Assembly: GCA_037445185.1 (NCBI GenBank)
Contig: JBBIKZ010000048.1
Location: 1 to 17,894, forward strand
DNA from: JANWZL01 sp037445185
Lineage (GTDB): Bacteria > Pseudomonadota > Gammaproteobacteria > Burkholderiales > Thiobacillaceae
DNA: 17,894 nucleotides
Direction: 5' to 3'
The notes beneath the pieces were generated by a model. That model saw only the letters and a program-made list of their open reading frames with translations, was not told where the DNA came from and did not search any database. Shown here piece by piece: positions 1 through 8,141 of this stretch. The position numbers were made by a program, and so were the translations under genes. Each line of letters begins with the position of its first letter. Position 1 is the stretch's first letter.

Positions 1-1
1 G

Positions 2-460
2 TCGGAGCTCGCCACCCGCACGCACCTGTCCGAGACGGAGCTCAAGCTCACCAAGGAAATCGAACAAGTGCGTCTGGAAATCGAACAGGTGCGCAGTGAG
101 CTCAAGGAGACCGAGCTCAAGCTCACCCGCGAGATCGAACAGGTGCGCAGTGAGCTCAAGGAGACCGAGCTCAAGCTCACCAAGGAAATCGAACAGGTGC
201 GCAGTGAGCTCAAGGAGACCGAGCTCAAGCTCACCAAGGAAATCGAACAGGTGCGCAATGAGCTCAAGGAGACCGAGCTCAAGCTCACCCGCGAGATCGA
301 GCAGGTGCGTCTGGAGGTGGCCCGCGTGCGTGCCGATCTCAGCCGCGACATCGAGCGGGCGCGCGGCAACCTCCTGGTCTGGAGCTTCGGCTTCTGGGTC
401 ACGCAGCTCGCCGTGTTGCTCACCCTGCTGTGGCGCATCTGGCCCATGGCCTTGCCCTGA
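2..460 (+). CDS. DUF1640-like coiled-coil protein with C-terminal membrane anchor (5' partial)
   Basis: The frame is open to the left edge, so the true start lies outside the window; a GTG at 68 is in frame but sits inside the repeats and is probably not the start. The visible ~152 residues are mostly four near-identical 18-residue heptad-like repeats (EIEQVRSELKETELKLT plus K or R), strongly predicting a long coiled coil. A less regular helical stretch follows, then one hydrophobic segment (NLLVWSFGFWVTQLAVLLTL) just before the stop. This layout, a charged coiled coil with a C-terminal membrane anchor, matches small bacterial DUF1640 proteins, related to the mitochondrial CCDC90 family. No enzymatic motif is visible. 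The cellular role is unknown; membrane-anchored oligomerisation is an inference. There is no obvious partner gene on the visible side. Confidence 0.75.
   Translation, partial: SELATRTHLSETELKLTKEIEQVRLEIEQVRSELKETELKLTREIEQVRSELKETELKLTKEIEQVRSELKETELKLTKEIEQVRNELKETELKLTREIEQVRLEVARVRADLSRDIERARGNLLVWSFGFWVTQLAVLLTLLWRIWPMALP
32..310 (+). repeat. 54-bp tandem repeat inside the coiled-coil gene
   Basis: Four full, nearly identical 54-bp units run from 77 to 292, with partial degenerate units on both sides. Each unit encodes 18 residues, so gain or loss of a unit keeps the reading frame. Differences between units are few, such as aaggaaatc versus cgcgagatc and one agt to aat change. Such near-identity at DNA level suggests recent slippage or recombination. 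Confidence 0.9.
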
Positions 461-719
461 TCGCCGGTCGTCGCAGCGGGTGCGTGATACGCCGCTCACC
501 TCTGCGCAACACGCCCCATCCCGCCCCTACCAGGCAGGCCCCTTACGCCTTTTCCACTTTGTCTGCCGTCAGTACGACATCGGCAAGGGACGTATACTGC
601 AATTGCTGGCCGGGCCGCAGCCAGGTTGATGATCCCGCATGCGTGTGGCTTTCGCACGCCGTGTTGTCAACGGCGGCCCGTCGTCGCAGGTCTCCCGCCC
701 TGTCGCTGCGGACGCCCGT

Positions 720-1499
720 CTAGGGCGCCCCTTGCGCGCGCTCGAGCAGTGACCGGAGGTACTTCGCCGGGATGGCGTAGGTGATGCCGCTGGGGTCCTT
801 GATGGCGTTTTCCTTGGCGCCCTTGACGAAGACTGAATTGATGATGCCCAGGACCTCGCCGCTGTCGGGGTCGTAAAGGGGGCTGCCGCTGTTGCCGGGA
901 TAGGCGATGGCGTCGAGCTGGAAGATGAGGAATCCGTCGTCCGCCCGCCGGATGAGCCGGGGTGTCAGGCGGCTGGCGGTGCCGGGCGGGGTGTAGATCG
1001 GTGCGATGGCGGCCAGTCCGGCCCGATGGGTGGCCGGGTTCAGGCCCAGGATGGCGCCGAGGGGGTAGCCCGTGAAATAGAGCGTCTGACCTTCGCGCAC
1101 CTGCTCCGAGTCGCCCAGCTTCAGTGCGGGCAGAGGCTTGCCTTTGATGTGCAGCAGCGTGAGATCGCGCTCGCTGTCGGTGAACAAGGTCTCTGCCGCC
1201 CGCACCTCGACCTGACTGCCGCGCCGGATCAGCACCGCCAGGGTCTCGTTGCGCGCTACGTCGAGGTCCTTGGGCGGGACGTGGGCGTTGGTGGCGATGG
1301 TGAGACCGTCGCCGACCACGAAGCCGGTCCCCACGAGCTTGACACGGGGGGTGCGCGTGGGCTGGTGGGTGCCGATGCCCACCACGGAGGGTTTGACGCG
1401 CGGCAGGGTGTCGACGATGCCGGCGGCGGGGGCGAGACCGATGCGCAGGCCGAGGGCCAGCCACAAGGTGAGCAGGCAGATGCGCAGCACGGGGTTCAT
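720..1499 (-). CDS. Exported trypsin-like serine protease without PDZ domain
   Basis: A 259-residue protein starting MNPVLRICLLTLWLALGLRI, a convincing signal peptide ending near residue 26, so it probably acts in the periplasm. The fold is the S1/S1C type (HtrA-like, Trypsin_2). The catalytic triad is visible as His73 in TNAHV, Asp112 in SERDLTLLHI and Ser204 in YPGNSGSPLYD. The protein ends about 50 residues after the serine region, so there is no PDZ domain as in DegP or DegS. The start at 1499 was chosen because the frame can be extended upstream to 1718 but the extension reads as non-protein-like sequence and would bury the signal peptide. No strong ribosome site precedes it. The substrate is unknown. 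It stands alone, divergent from tviB. Confidence 0.85.
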   Translation of the reverse strand: MNPVLRICLLTLWLALGLRIGLAPAAGIVDTLPRVKPSVVGIGTHQPTRTPRVKLVGTGFVVGDGLTIATNAHVPPKDLDVARNETLAVLIRRGSQVEVRAAETLFTDSERDLTLLHIKGKPLPALKLGDSEQVREGQTLYFTGYPLGAILGLNPATHRAGLAAIAPIYTPPGTASRLTPRLIRRADDGFLIFQLDAIAYPGNSGSPLYDPDSGEVLGIINSVFVKGAKENAIKDPSGITYAIPAKYLRSLLERAQGAP

Positions 1500-1722
1500 G
1501 CCGCCATCTTGCCATGACCGGCCGGCGCGGGTGTGGGTGGACTGAGGCCAGAACCCAAGGGCGCGCCTTGCACCGTCACCATCGTGCAGGTGGCCGCGCC
1601 GGCAGGCCGACTGTCCGACCCAGCCGGTGTGCGTTTGCCTGAACATGGCCTTGGCTTTCAAGAGAATGCAACGGGGCACCGATATAGGCCCTGCCAGCGC
1701 AGCAAGCCATGGAGCCAAGCGC

Positions 1723-1728
1723 TAAAAT
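1723..1728 (+). promoter_or_regulatory. Candidate -10 box (TAAAAT) for tviB
   Basis: TAAAAT lies 27 bases before the tviB ATG, a good distance for a short leader that includes the AAGGGG ribosome site at about 1745-1750. No convincing -35 is found 16-18 bases upstream, so this is a partial promoter call. The spacer 1500-1755 otherwise shows no gene. Confidence 0.35.
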
Positions 1729-1755
1729 ATCCACTCTTCACTCAAAGGGGAAGCC

Positions 1756-3039
1756 ATGACCACCATCGCTGTTGTTGGCCTGGGCTACGTGGGCCTGCCA
1801 CTTGCCGTGGAATTCGGTAAGAAATACGACACCCTCGGCTACGACCTGTCAGAGACCAAGATCGCAAACTACAAGAATTACTGCGACCCCACCGGCGAGG
1901 TCTCCACCGAGGACCTGAAGGCCGCCACGCGCCTGACGGTGAGCACCGATCCGACCATCCTCAGCCGCGCCGATTTCATCGTGGTGGCCGTGCCCACGCC
2001 GGTGGATGCGGCGCACCTCCCCGACTTCTCGCCCCTTATCGGGGCCTCCACCACGGTGGGCAAGCACATGAAGAAGGGCGCCATCGTGGTGTACGAGTCC
2101 ACGGTCTATCCCGGTGCCACCGAGGAGGTGTGCATCCCCCTGCTGGAGCAGCACTCCGGTCTCAAGTGGAAGCAGGATTTCCACGTCGGCTACTCTCCCG
2201 AGCGGGTCAACCCGGGCGACAAGGAGCGCACCATCACCAAGATCGTCAAGGTGGTCTCCGGCGACGACGGCCCCACCCTGGACAAGGTGGCCGAGATCTA
2301 CGCCTCCGTCATTGCCGCCGGCGTGCACCGCGCCAGCTCCATCAAGGTGGCCGAGGCGGCCAAGGTGATCGAGAACACCCAGCGCGACTTGAACATCGCG
2401 CTCATGAACGAGCTGGCCCTGATCTTCGACAAGATCGGCATCGACACCCTGGAGGTGCTGGAGGCCGCCGGCACCAAGTGGAACTTCCTGCCCTTCCGGC
2501 CCGGCCTGGTGGGCGGCCACTGCATCGGCGTGGACCCCTACTACCTCACGCACAAGGCAGAGATGCTGGGCTATCACCCGCAGGTCATCCTGGCCGGGCG
2601 GCGCATCAACGACGGCATGGCGGCCTGGGTCGCGCAACAGACGGTCAAGAAGATGATCAACAACGGCAGTGCGGTGAAGGGGGCCAAGGTGATCGTGCTC
2701 GGCCTCACCTTCAAGGAAAACTGCCCGGATCTGAGGAACTCCAAGGTGGCCGACCTGGTGCGCGAGCTGCAGTCCTTCGGCTGCGACGTGGCGGTGCACG
2801 ACCCCATCGCCGAGCCGGCCGAGGCGGTGCACGAGTACGGCATCCGGCTCGTCCCTTGGCACGAGCTGCCCACTGATGCCGACGCCATCGTCGCCGCGGT
2901 GTCGCACCGGCAATATCTCGCCATGCCGCTCGCCGACATCCTGGGCAAGCTCAAACCGGGCGGCGCGTTCACCGACGTGAAGTCGGCCTACGACCCGGCG
3001 GCCATCCGCGCGGCCGGCTACAAGCTCTGGCGGCTCTAG
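1756..3039 (+). CDS. tviB: UDP-N-acetylglucosamine 6-dehydrogenase (TviB/WbpO type)
   Basis: A 427-residue UDP-sugar dehydrogenase of the UDP-Glc/GDP-Man family, at the length expected for TviB, WbpA and WbpO. It oxidises C6 of a UDP-HexNAc to the uronic acid with two NAD+ in the cytoplasm. Visible features are the N-terminal Rossmann motif GLGYVGLPLA (8-17), the STVYPG segment (115-120), a conserved Lys203 in the AAKVIENTQ helix, the catalytic Cys256 in GGHCIGVDPYYL and the C-terminal domain with GLTFKENCPDLRNSK. The sequence resembles the Vi-antigen TviB group more than UDP-glucose dehydrogenases; the exact substrate (UDP-GlcNAc or UDP-GalNAc) cannot be fixed from sequence. A strong ribosome site (AAAGGGGA) precedes the ATG. 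It is 4 bases upstream of the epimerase gene, so the two are surely co-transcribed. Confidence 0.9.
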   Translation: MTTIAVVGLGYVGLPLAVEFGKKYDTLGYDLSETKIANYKNYCDPTGEVSTEDLKAATRLTVSTDPTILSRADFIVVAVPTPVDAAHLPDFSPLIGASTTVGKHMKKGAIVVYESTVYPGATEEVCIPLLEQHSGLKWKQDFHVGYSPERVNPGDKERTITKIVKVVSGDDGPTLDKVAEIYASVIAAGVHRASSIKVAEAAKVIENTQRDLNIALMNELALIFDKIGIDTLEVLEAAGTKWNFLPFRPGLVGGHCIGVDPYYLTHKAEMLGYHPQVILAGRRINDGMAAWVAQQTVKKMINNGSAVKGAKVIVLGLTFKENCPDLRNSKVADLVRELQSFGCDVAVHDPIAEPAEAVHEYGIRLVPWHELPTDADAIVAAVSHRQYLAMPLADILGKLKPGGAFTDVKSAYDPAAIRAAGYKLWRL

Positions 3040-3043
3040 CCCG

Positions 3044-4081
3044 ATGAGCGTTTACCGGGAACTGCTCGAGCGCCTACCCGACCAACCCCGCACCTGGCTC
3101 GTCACCGGGGTGGCCGGCTTCATCGGCTGCAACCTGCTTAAGACCCTGCTCATGCTCGAGCAGCGCGTGGTGGGCCTGGACAACTTCGCTACCGGCCACC
3201 GGCGCAATCTGGAGCAGGTCCGCGCGGCGGTCACGCCGGCGCAATGGGCGCGCTTCCGCTTCCTCGAGGGCGACATCCGCCAGCTCGCGGACTGCCGCGC
3301 GGCCTGCACGGGAATCGATTACGTATTGCACCAGGCAGCGCTCGGCTCGGTGCCGCGCTCGCTGGAGGACCCCCTCACCACCAACGCCGCCAACATCGAC
3401 GGCTTCCTCAACATGCTGGTGGCGGCGCGCGACGCCGGGGTCACGCGCTTCGTCTACGCGGCCTCCAGCTCCACCTATGGCGACCACCCGGCCTTGCCCA
3501 AGGTGGAGGACCGCATCGGCAGACCGCTGTCGCCATACGCCGTAACCAAGCTGGTGAACGAGCTCTACGCCGAGGTGTTCGCCCGTGCCTATGGCTTCAA
3601 GAGCATAGGGCTACGCTACTTCAACATCTTCGGCCCGCACCAGGACCCGGAGGGCGCCTATGCCGCCGTGATCCCAAAATGGGTAGCAGCCATGATCCGC
3701 GGCGAGCCGGTGTACATCAACGGCGACGGCGAGACCAGCCGCGACTTCTGCTACATCGCCAACGCCGTGCAGGCCAATCTGCTGGCGGCGACGGTCGAGC
3801 GGGCGGGGGCGACCGACCAGGTCTACAACGTGGCGGTGGGCGAGCGCACCACCCTGAACGAGCTGTTCCGTGCCATCCGCGACCTGTTGGCCGATCGCTT
3901 CCCGCATCTGCGTGGGCTCGAGCCCATCTACCGCGACTTCCGGCCGGGCGACGTGCGCCACTCCCAGGCGGACATTGCCAAGGCAAGCGAGCTGCTCGGC
4001 TATGCGCCCTCGCACCGCATCGCCGAAGGACTGCACGAGGCCATGGACTGGTATGTGGCGGACCTGGCGCCGCGGCGCTGA
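3044..4081 (+). CDS. wbpP: UDP-N-acetylglucosamine / UDP-GlcNAcA 4-epimerase (WbpP/TviC type)
   Basis: A 345-residue extended short-chain dehydrogenase/epimerase. The NAD-binding glycine motif is TGVAGFIG (21-28). The catalytic SSS is at 141-143, and the YxxxK pair is Tyr165 and Lys169 in SPYAVTK. The N-terminal extension before the Rossmann fold (SVYRELLERLPDQPRTWLVT) and the GxVPRS segment are typical of the WbpP/TviC group, which interconverts GlcNAc and GalNAc forms of UDP-HexNAc or the uronic acids. With the upstream dehydrogenase this gives UDP-GalNAcA. It starts 4 bases after the tviB stop, and its last 29 bases overlap the start of dacB. Alternative symbol: tviC. Confidence 0.88.
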   Translation: MSVYRELLERLPDQPRTWLVTGVAGFIGCNLLKTLLMLEQRVVGLDNFATGHRRNLEQVRAAVTPAQWARFRFLEGDIRQLADCRAACTGIDYVLHQAALGSVPRSLEDPLTTNAANIDGFLNMLVAARDAGVTRFVYAASSSTYGDHPALPKVEDRIGRPLSPYAVTKLVNELYAEVFARAYGFKSIGLRYFNIFGPHQDPEGAYAAVIPKWVAAMIRGEPVYINGDGETSRDFCYIANAVQANLLAATVERAGATDQVYNVAVGERTTLNELFRAIRDLLADRFPHLRGLEPIYRDFRPGDVRHSQADIAKASELLGYAPSHRIAEGLHEAMDWYVADLAPRR

Positions 4082-5477
4082 AGGCCTGCTCCTCGCCCTG
4101 CTCCTCGCCCCGCCGGTGCTGGCCGGGCTGCCGGCAGCGGTGGCCCGCGCGCTGGCCGACGCCGGCATCGCTGACACGCACGTCGCCCTCGTCCTGCACC
4201 CCCTGGACACGGCGCAGCCGCTGCTCGCGCATGGTGCCGAACGTGCCTTGAATCCGGCCTCGGTGATCAAGCTCCTCACCACCCTGGTCGCACTCGACAC
4301 GCTGGGGCCGGCCCATACCTTCAAAACCCGTGTCTACGTCGATGGGGAGTTGCAAGGCGACACCCTGCACGGCAACCTGATCCTGAAGGGCGGCGGCGAC
4401 CCCTCCCTCACCCTGGAGCGCTTCTGGCTGCTGCTGCGCGAGGTGCGTGCGCGCGGCATCCGCCACATCGAGGGCGATGTGTTGATCGATCAGTCCTGCT
4501 ACGACCTGCCCCCCGCAGACCCCGCCGCCTTCGATCAGGCCCCGTTGCGCCCCTACAACGCCCCGCCGGCGGCGCTGCTGGTGGATTTCAACACCCTGAG
4601 CCTGCGCATCGCACCCGAGGGCGGCGGCACGCGTCTGAGCCTCGACCCACCGGGGCTGCCCGTGCGGCCAGCGCTGCGTCTGACCGAGGGCCCCTGCAGC
4701 GACTGGAGCGCCGGACTGGAATACGCCCTGGCGTATGGCGGCCTCGAGGTGAAGGGGAGTTATCCGGCGAGCTGCGGCGCGCAAAGCCTGCGGCTGTCTC
4801 TGCTGCCACCTGACCAGGCCGTGGCCGCCGCCTTCCTCGCCTTGTGGACCGAGCTGGGCGGCAGTTTGAGCGGCGAGGTCGTCCCCGCCCACCTGCCCGA
4901 GTCGGCGCGGCTGCTGCTGGAATTCGACTCCCTGCCTTTGAATCGCATCGTGGCCGACATCAACGAGTACAGCAACAACGTCATGGCCCGCATGCTCTAC
5001 CTCAACCTTGGGGCGCATCGTTACGGTACCCCCGCCACCCTGGCCAAGGGCGAGGCGGCGATCCGTGCTTGGCTGCAGGCCCAGGGCCTGGAGATGCCGG
5101 AGCTGGTGTTGGAAAACGGCGCCGGCCTCTCCCGCGTGGAGCGCATCTCGGCCGCATCGCTGACAGCGCTCCTGCGCCTGGCCGCCCGTCTGCCCTTGCT
5201 ACACGACTTCGTCGCCTCCCTGCCCAGCCTTGGCCTGGAGGGCACCCTGCGCCGACGTCTGGCGGACAGCCCCATGGCCGGACGGGCGTGGCTCAAGACC
5301 GGCAGCCTGAACGGGGCCCGCAACCTGGCCGGCTATCTGATGGACGCGCACGGTCGGCGCCACGTCCTGGTCTTCCTCGTCAACCATCCGCACGCGGCGG
5401 CGGCCACCGCGGCCCAGGATGCCGTCCTGGAATGGGCCTACACGGGGTCGGCGGCCCCCGTCACCGAGGCCAGATAG
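4053..5477 (+). CDS. dacB: D-alanyl-D-alanine carboxypeptidase/endopeptidase (PBP4)
   Basis: A 474-residue peptidase S13 enzyme that removes the terminal D-Ala from peptidoglycan pentapeptides and cleaves D-Ala-mDAP cross-links in the periplasm. All three penicillin-binding motifs are present: Ser70-x-x-Lys73 (ASVIK), Ser307-Asn308-Asn309 (EYSNN) and Lys415-Thr416-Gly417 (LKTGS). The large insertion between motifs 1 and 2, typical of this family, is present. The start at 4053 was chosen because it gives a clean signal peptide (MWRTWRRGAEG, then LLLALLLAPPVLAG); upstream codons in this frame lie inside wbpP and are non-protein-like. The gene therefore overlaps wbpP by 29 bases, suggesting translational coupling. 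No good ribosome site is visible at this start. Confidence 0.9.
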   Translation: MWRTWRRGAEGLLLALLLAPPVLAGLPAAVARALADAGIADTHVALVLHPLDTAQPLLAHGAERALNPASVIKLLTTLVALDTLGPAHTFKTRVYVDGELQGDTLHGNLILKGGGDPSLTLERFWLLLREVRARGIRHIEGDVLIDQSCYDLPPADPAAFDQAPLRPYNAPPAALLVDFNTLSLRIAPEGGGTRLSLDPPGLPVRPALRLTEGPCSDWSAGLEYALAYGGLEVKGSYPASCGAQSLRLSLLPPDQAVAAAFLALWTELGGSLSGEVVPAHLPESARLLLEFDSLPLNRIVADINEYSNNVMARMLYLNLGAHRYGTPATLAKGEAAIRAWLQAQGLEMPELVLENGAGLSRVERISAASLTALLRLAARLPLLHDFVASLPSLGLEGTLRRRLADSPMAGRAWLKTGSLNGARNLAGYLMDAHGRRHVLVFLVNHPHAAAATAAQDAVLEWAYTGSAAPVTEAR

Positions 5478-5495
5478 GGGTATTTCACCCGCTAC

Positions 5496-5504
5496 TTATA
5501 CACA
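5496..5504 (+). promoter_or_regulatory. DnaA box (TTATACACA)
   Basis: TTATACACA is an exact match to the TTATNCACA consensus bound by the initiator DnaA. It lies 19 bases after the dacB stop. A single 9-mer is weak evidence on its own; the call rests on its clustering with the boxes at 5664-5684 in the same gene-free spacer. Confidence 0.5.
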
Positions 5505-5663
5505 GGCCGGCCGGGGCCAGCCCCTAGCGCGAATCCTCCCCCCCGTCAACCCCAGAAAGGGCTTGTATCCGATTGAAATATATGATCTTTAGGCCTGTCC
5601 ATTTTTTGTGCTGCGCAGCCTAAACTCCCTGTCGACAAGGATTTATTGCAGTTTCGCGCGGCC

Positions 5664-5698
5664 TTTTCCACACACTTATCCACAAGTTGCGTGGACAA
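5664..5698 (+). promoter_or_regulatory. DnaA box pair plus degenerate inverted box
   Basis: TTATCCACA at 5676-5684 is the perfect high-affinity DnaA box. TTTTCCACA at 5664-5672 has one mismatch and lies 12 bases away on the same strand. CGTGGACAA at 5690-5698 is a two-mismatch box on the opposite strand. Together with the box at 5496 this is a cluster, seen directly in the sequence. Whether it is a replication origin, a DnaA titration site or a priA control site is not known. Confidence 0.55.
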
Positions 5699-5857
5699 CC
5701 GGAAAAAGTTTTATGTACCACATGCAGATAGTACGGGAATGCAGAAAACACTTTAACTTGTCCGGGTCAACTACGACATCCCCGCCCGTCTGCCGGGCCT
5801 CGTCCGGGGGCGAGGCCTTGGCCGCTACGCCCGTGCGACGTGCACGCTGACGCAGCC

Positions 5858-8038
5858 ATGCCCATCGCCCAGGTCGCCCTCGACACCCCGCTGCCCCGCA
5901 CCTTCGATTACCTCGTCCTGCCGGGCTGTCCGCTGGGTACGGGTGACATCGGCCGCCGGGTGCGGGTGTCGTTCGGCCACCGCGAGCGGTGGGGCATCCT
6001 GGTCGGCCTGGCGGAGCGCTCCGAGCTCCCCGCCGAGCAGCTCAAGCCGCTGCTCGCCGTCGATCGCACGCTGCCGCCGCTGCCCGGCGCACTGCTGGCG
6101 CTCGCCCGCTTCGTCGCGGACTATTACCAGCATCCCTTTGGCGCGAGCCTGCTCGCCCTGCTGCCGCCCGCGCTCAAGCGCCCGGTCCCGCCCCGTCCTG
6201 CGCCGCCCGCCGCCTATGCCCTGACTGCGGCGGGCAGGGCGGCCGCGGCCCATCTGCCCGCGCGCGCCACTGCCCAGAGACGGCTCGCCGAGCGACTGTC
6301 AGCGGGCCCCGTGGCAGCGGCGGCGCTGACCGGACTGCACACCCAGCTGCGCGCTTGGCTCAAACGCGGCCTGATCACGCCGGTCGATGCCGCCCCGCAG
6401 CGGGAACCCGCCGCCGTGGCGGAGGCGCCGCCTATGCTCGGCGGCGGGCAGACCGAGGCGGTAGAGGCCATTCTGGCGCAGCTCGACCGGTTCACCGCCT
6501 GGCTGCTCTTCGGCGTGACTGGCAGCGGCAAGACCGAGGTCTATCTGCGCCTCATCGAGGCCGTCCTCGGCCGCGGTCGGCAGGCGCTGGTCCTGGCGCC
6601 GGAGATCCACCTCACGCCGCAACTGACGGAACGCTTCCGGCGTCGCTTTCCGCAGGCGCGCCTGGTGAGCCTGCACAGCGGGCTTGCCGACGGCGAACGC
6701 AGCGCCAACTGGCTCGCCTGCCTGGAGGGGCGCGCCGACATCGTGCTGGGCACCCGTCTGGCGGTGTTCGCCCCCCTCGAGCGGCTGGGCCTCATCGTCG
6801 TGGATGAGGAACACGACCCCTCCTACAAGCAGATGGAGGGCCTGCGCTATTCCGCCCGCGACGTGGCCGTGTGGCGGGCCCGCCAGGCAGGCGTGCCGGT
6901 GGTGCTGGGCTCGGCCACCCCGGCCCTGGAGACCTGGCTCAACGCGCAGCAGGGCCGCTACCGGCGCCTTACCCTGCCGGAGCGGGCCGGCGCGGCGGTC
7001 CTACCGGAGATCCGGCTAGTGGACACCCGCACCGACCGCCCCCGTCAGGGCCTCACTGCCACCCTGCTCGCCGCCCTGGGGGAAAACCTCCGGCAGGGCG
7101 GCCAGAGCCTGGTGTTCATCAACCGGCGCGGCTATGCCCCCACCCTGTACTGCAACGCCTGCGGCTACGTTACCCCCTGTCCCCGCTGTGCCGCCCACCT
7201 GGTGCTGCACCGGCAGCGGGGCGGGTTTCGCCTGCAATGCCACCATTGCGGCCTGACCCGCTCGCCGCCGCGGTCCTGCCCGGCCTGTGGCAGTCTGGAT
7301 CTGCGTGCCTCCGGCCAGGGCACCCAGCGCCTGGAGGAGACCCTGGCCGAGCGCTTTCCCGAGGCCCGCATCCTGCGCGTGGACCGCGACTCGGTGGCGC
7401 GCAAGGGCCGTTTCGCCGCCATGCGCGAGGCGGTGCACGAGGGCGAGGTGGACATCCTGGTCGGCACCCAGATCCTGGCCAAGGGTCACGACTTTCCGCG
7501 CCTCACCCTGGTGGGGGTGGTGGGGGCGGACGCCGCCCTCCTGTCGGCCGACTATCGCGCCGGCGAGCGCCTGTTCGCCCAGCTCATGCAGGTGGCGGGG
7601 CGGGCGGGACGGGGGGATGCGCCGGGCACGGTGCTGGTGCAGACCGCCTACCCCCGCCATCCCCTCTATCAGGCCCTGGTGCAACACGACTACCCCGCCT
7701 ATGCCGCGCGCGCGCTGGCCGAACGGCGGTCCGCGGAATTCCCGCCCTATGTGCGCCAGGCCATGCTGCGCGCGGATGCCCGCAGCGACGAGCTAGCGCA
7801 GGCCTTTCTGGAAGCGGCGCGCAACCGGGCCCTCGAGCTCACGCCGGGCGTCACCGTGTTCGACCCCGCGCCGGCCCTCATCGTGCGGGTGGCCAACCGG
7901 GCGCGCTGGCAGCTGCTGGTGCAGTCGCGCTCACGCAGCCGCCTGCAGACCTTCCTGGCGCTGTGGGTGCCCCGCCTGCGCGAATTGCCAGCCGCCGGCG
8001 TGAACTGGGTCGTGGACGTCGATCCGCTCGAGTTCTGA
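5858..8038 (+). CDS. priA: Primosomal protein N' (replication restart helicase PriA)
   Basis: A 726-residue superfamily 2 DNA helicase, close to the 732 residues of the E. coli protein, which recognises stalled forks and D-loops and reloads the replisome. Visible parts are the N-terminal 3'-DNA-binding domain (MPIAQVALDTPLPRTFDY), Walker A GVTGSGKT (219-226), the DEEHD box (316-320), motif III GSATP (351-355) and eight zinc-binding cysteines at 432, 435, 441, 444, 461, 464, 474 and 477. The ATG at 5858 fits the usual PriA N-terminus; an in-frame GTG at 5840 would add six residues. Neither start has a good ribosome site. It is preceded by the DnaA-box spacer and followed after 136 bases by argS. 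Confidence 0.95.
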   Translation: MPIAQVALDTPLPRTFDYLVLPGCPLGTGDIGRRVRVSFGHRERWGILVGLAERSELPAEQLKPLLAVDRTLPPLPGALLALARFVADYYQHPFGASLLALLPPALKRPVPPRPAPPAAYALTAAGRAAAAHLPARATAQRRLAERLSAGPVAAAALTGLHTQLRAWLKRGLITPVDAAPQREPAAVAEAPPMLGGGQTEAVEAILAQLDRFTAWLLFGVTGSGKTEVYLRLIEAVLGRGRQALVLAPEIHLTPQLTERFRRRFPQARLVSLHSGLADGERSANWLACLEGRADIVLGTRLAVFAPLERLGLIVVDEEHDPSYKQMEGLRYSARDVAVWRARQAGVPVVLGSATPALETWLNAQQGRYRRLTLPERAGAAVLPEIRLVDTRTDRPRQGLTATLLAALGENLRQGGQSLVFINRRGYAPTLYCNACGYVTPCPRCAAHLVLHRQRGGFRLQCHHCGLTRSPPRSCPACGSLDLRASGQGTQRLEETLAERFPEARILRVDRDSVARKGRFAAMREAVHEGEVDILVGTQILAKGHDFPRLTLVGVVGADAALLSADYRAGERLFAQLMQVAGRAGRGDAPGTVLVQTAYPRHPLYQALVQHDYPAYAARALAERRSAEFPPYVRQAMLRADARSDELAQAFLEAARNRALELTPGVTVFDPAPALIVRVANRARWQLLVQSRSRSRLQTFLALWVPRLRELPAAGVNWVVDVDPLEF

Positions 8039-8141
8039 GCCGCCACCACGGTCCAGCCTGGTTCGGCCATCGCGCCCCATATCCACGACGATCGAGGCGC
8101 AGGGCGCGCGGGCGCACGCCACGCCCGCCCCCTCACTCCCT

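Larger units (their letters stand above)
5478..5857. other. Gene-free spacer between dacB and priA with DnaA boxes
   Basis: These 380 bases contain no credible protein gene. They are clearly richer in A and T than their surroundings, especially 5570-5650 and 5700-5760 (for example gattgaaatatatgatcttt). They hold two exact TTATNCACA DnaA boxes and one single-mismatch box, annotated separately. A GGGGC-CA-GCCCC hairpin at about 5512-5523 follows dacB but has no T run. No clear -10/-35 pair for priA was found. Confidence 0.6.

Noticed and set aside
32..310. CRISPR-like spaced repeats
   Set aside because: The units are contiguous with no unique spacers and encode a regular coiled coil.
593..598. 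TATACT, a possible -10 box on the plus strand
   Set aside because: No -35 at the right distance, and no plus-strand gene follows before the protease gene on the other strand.
96..629. Second open frame across the coiled-coil repeats
   Set aside because: The 54-bp period is a multiple of three, so other frames stay open too; its product is a Ser/Arg/Pro-rich shadow with no domain.
1500..1718. Upstream extension of the protease frame
   Set aside because: It would put 73 unlikely residues ahead of a clear signal peptide.
1849..2913. Long antisense frame opposite tviB
   Set aside because: Low-complexity His/Val/Gly/Asp-rich product typical of the antisense of a GC-rich gene; tviB itself has full motif support.
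3870..4052. Longer N-terminus for dacB
   Set aside because: Lies wholly inside wbpP and reads as shadow sequence; the ATG at 4053 gives a proper signal peptide.
3717..5018. Long antisense frame opposite wbpP and dacB
   Set aside because: Crosses two well-supported genes and has no recognisable domain.
5608..5850. Small open frame in the dacB-priA spacer
   Set aside because: No ribosome site, no domain, and it runs through the DnaA boxes; treated as non-coding.
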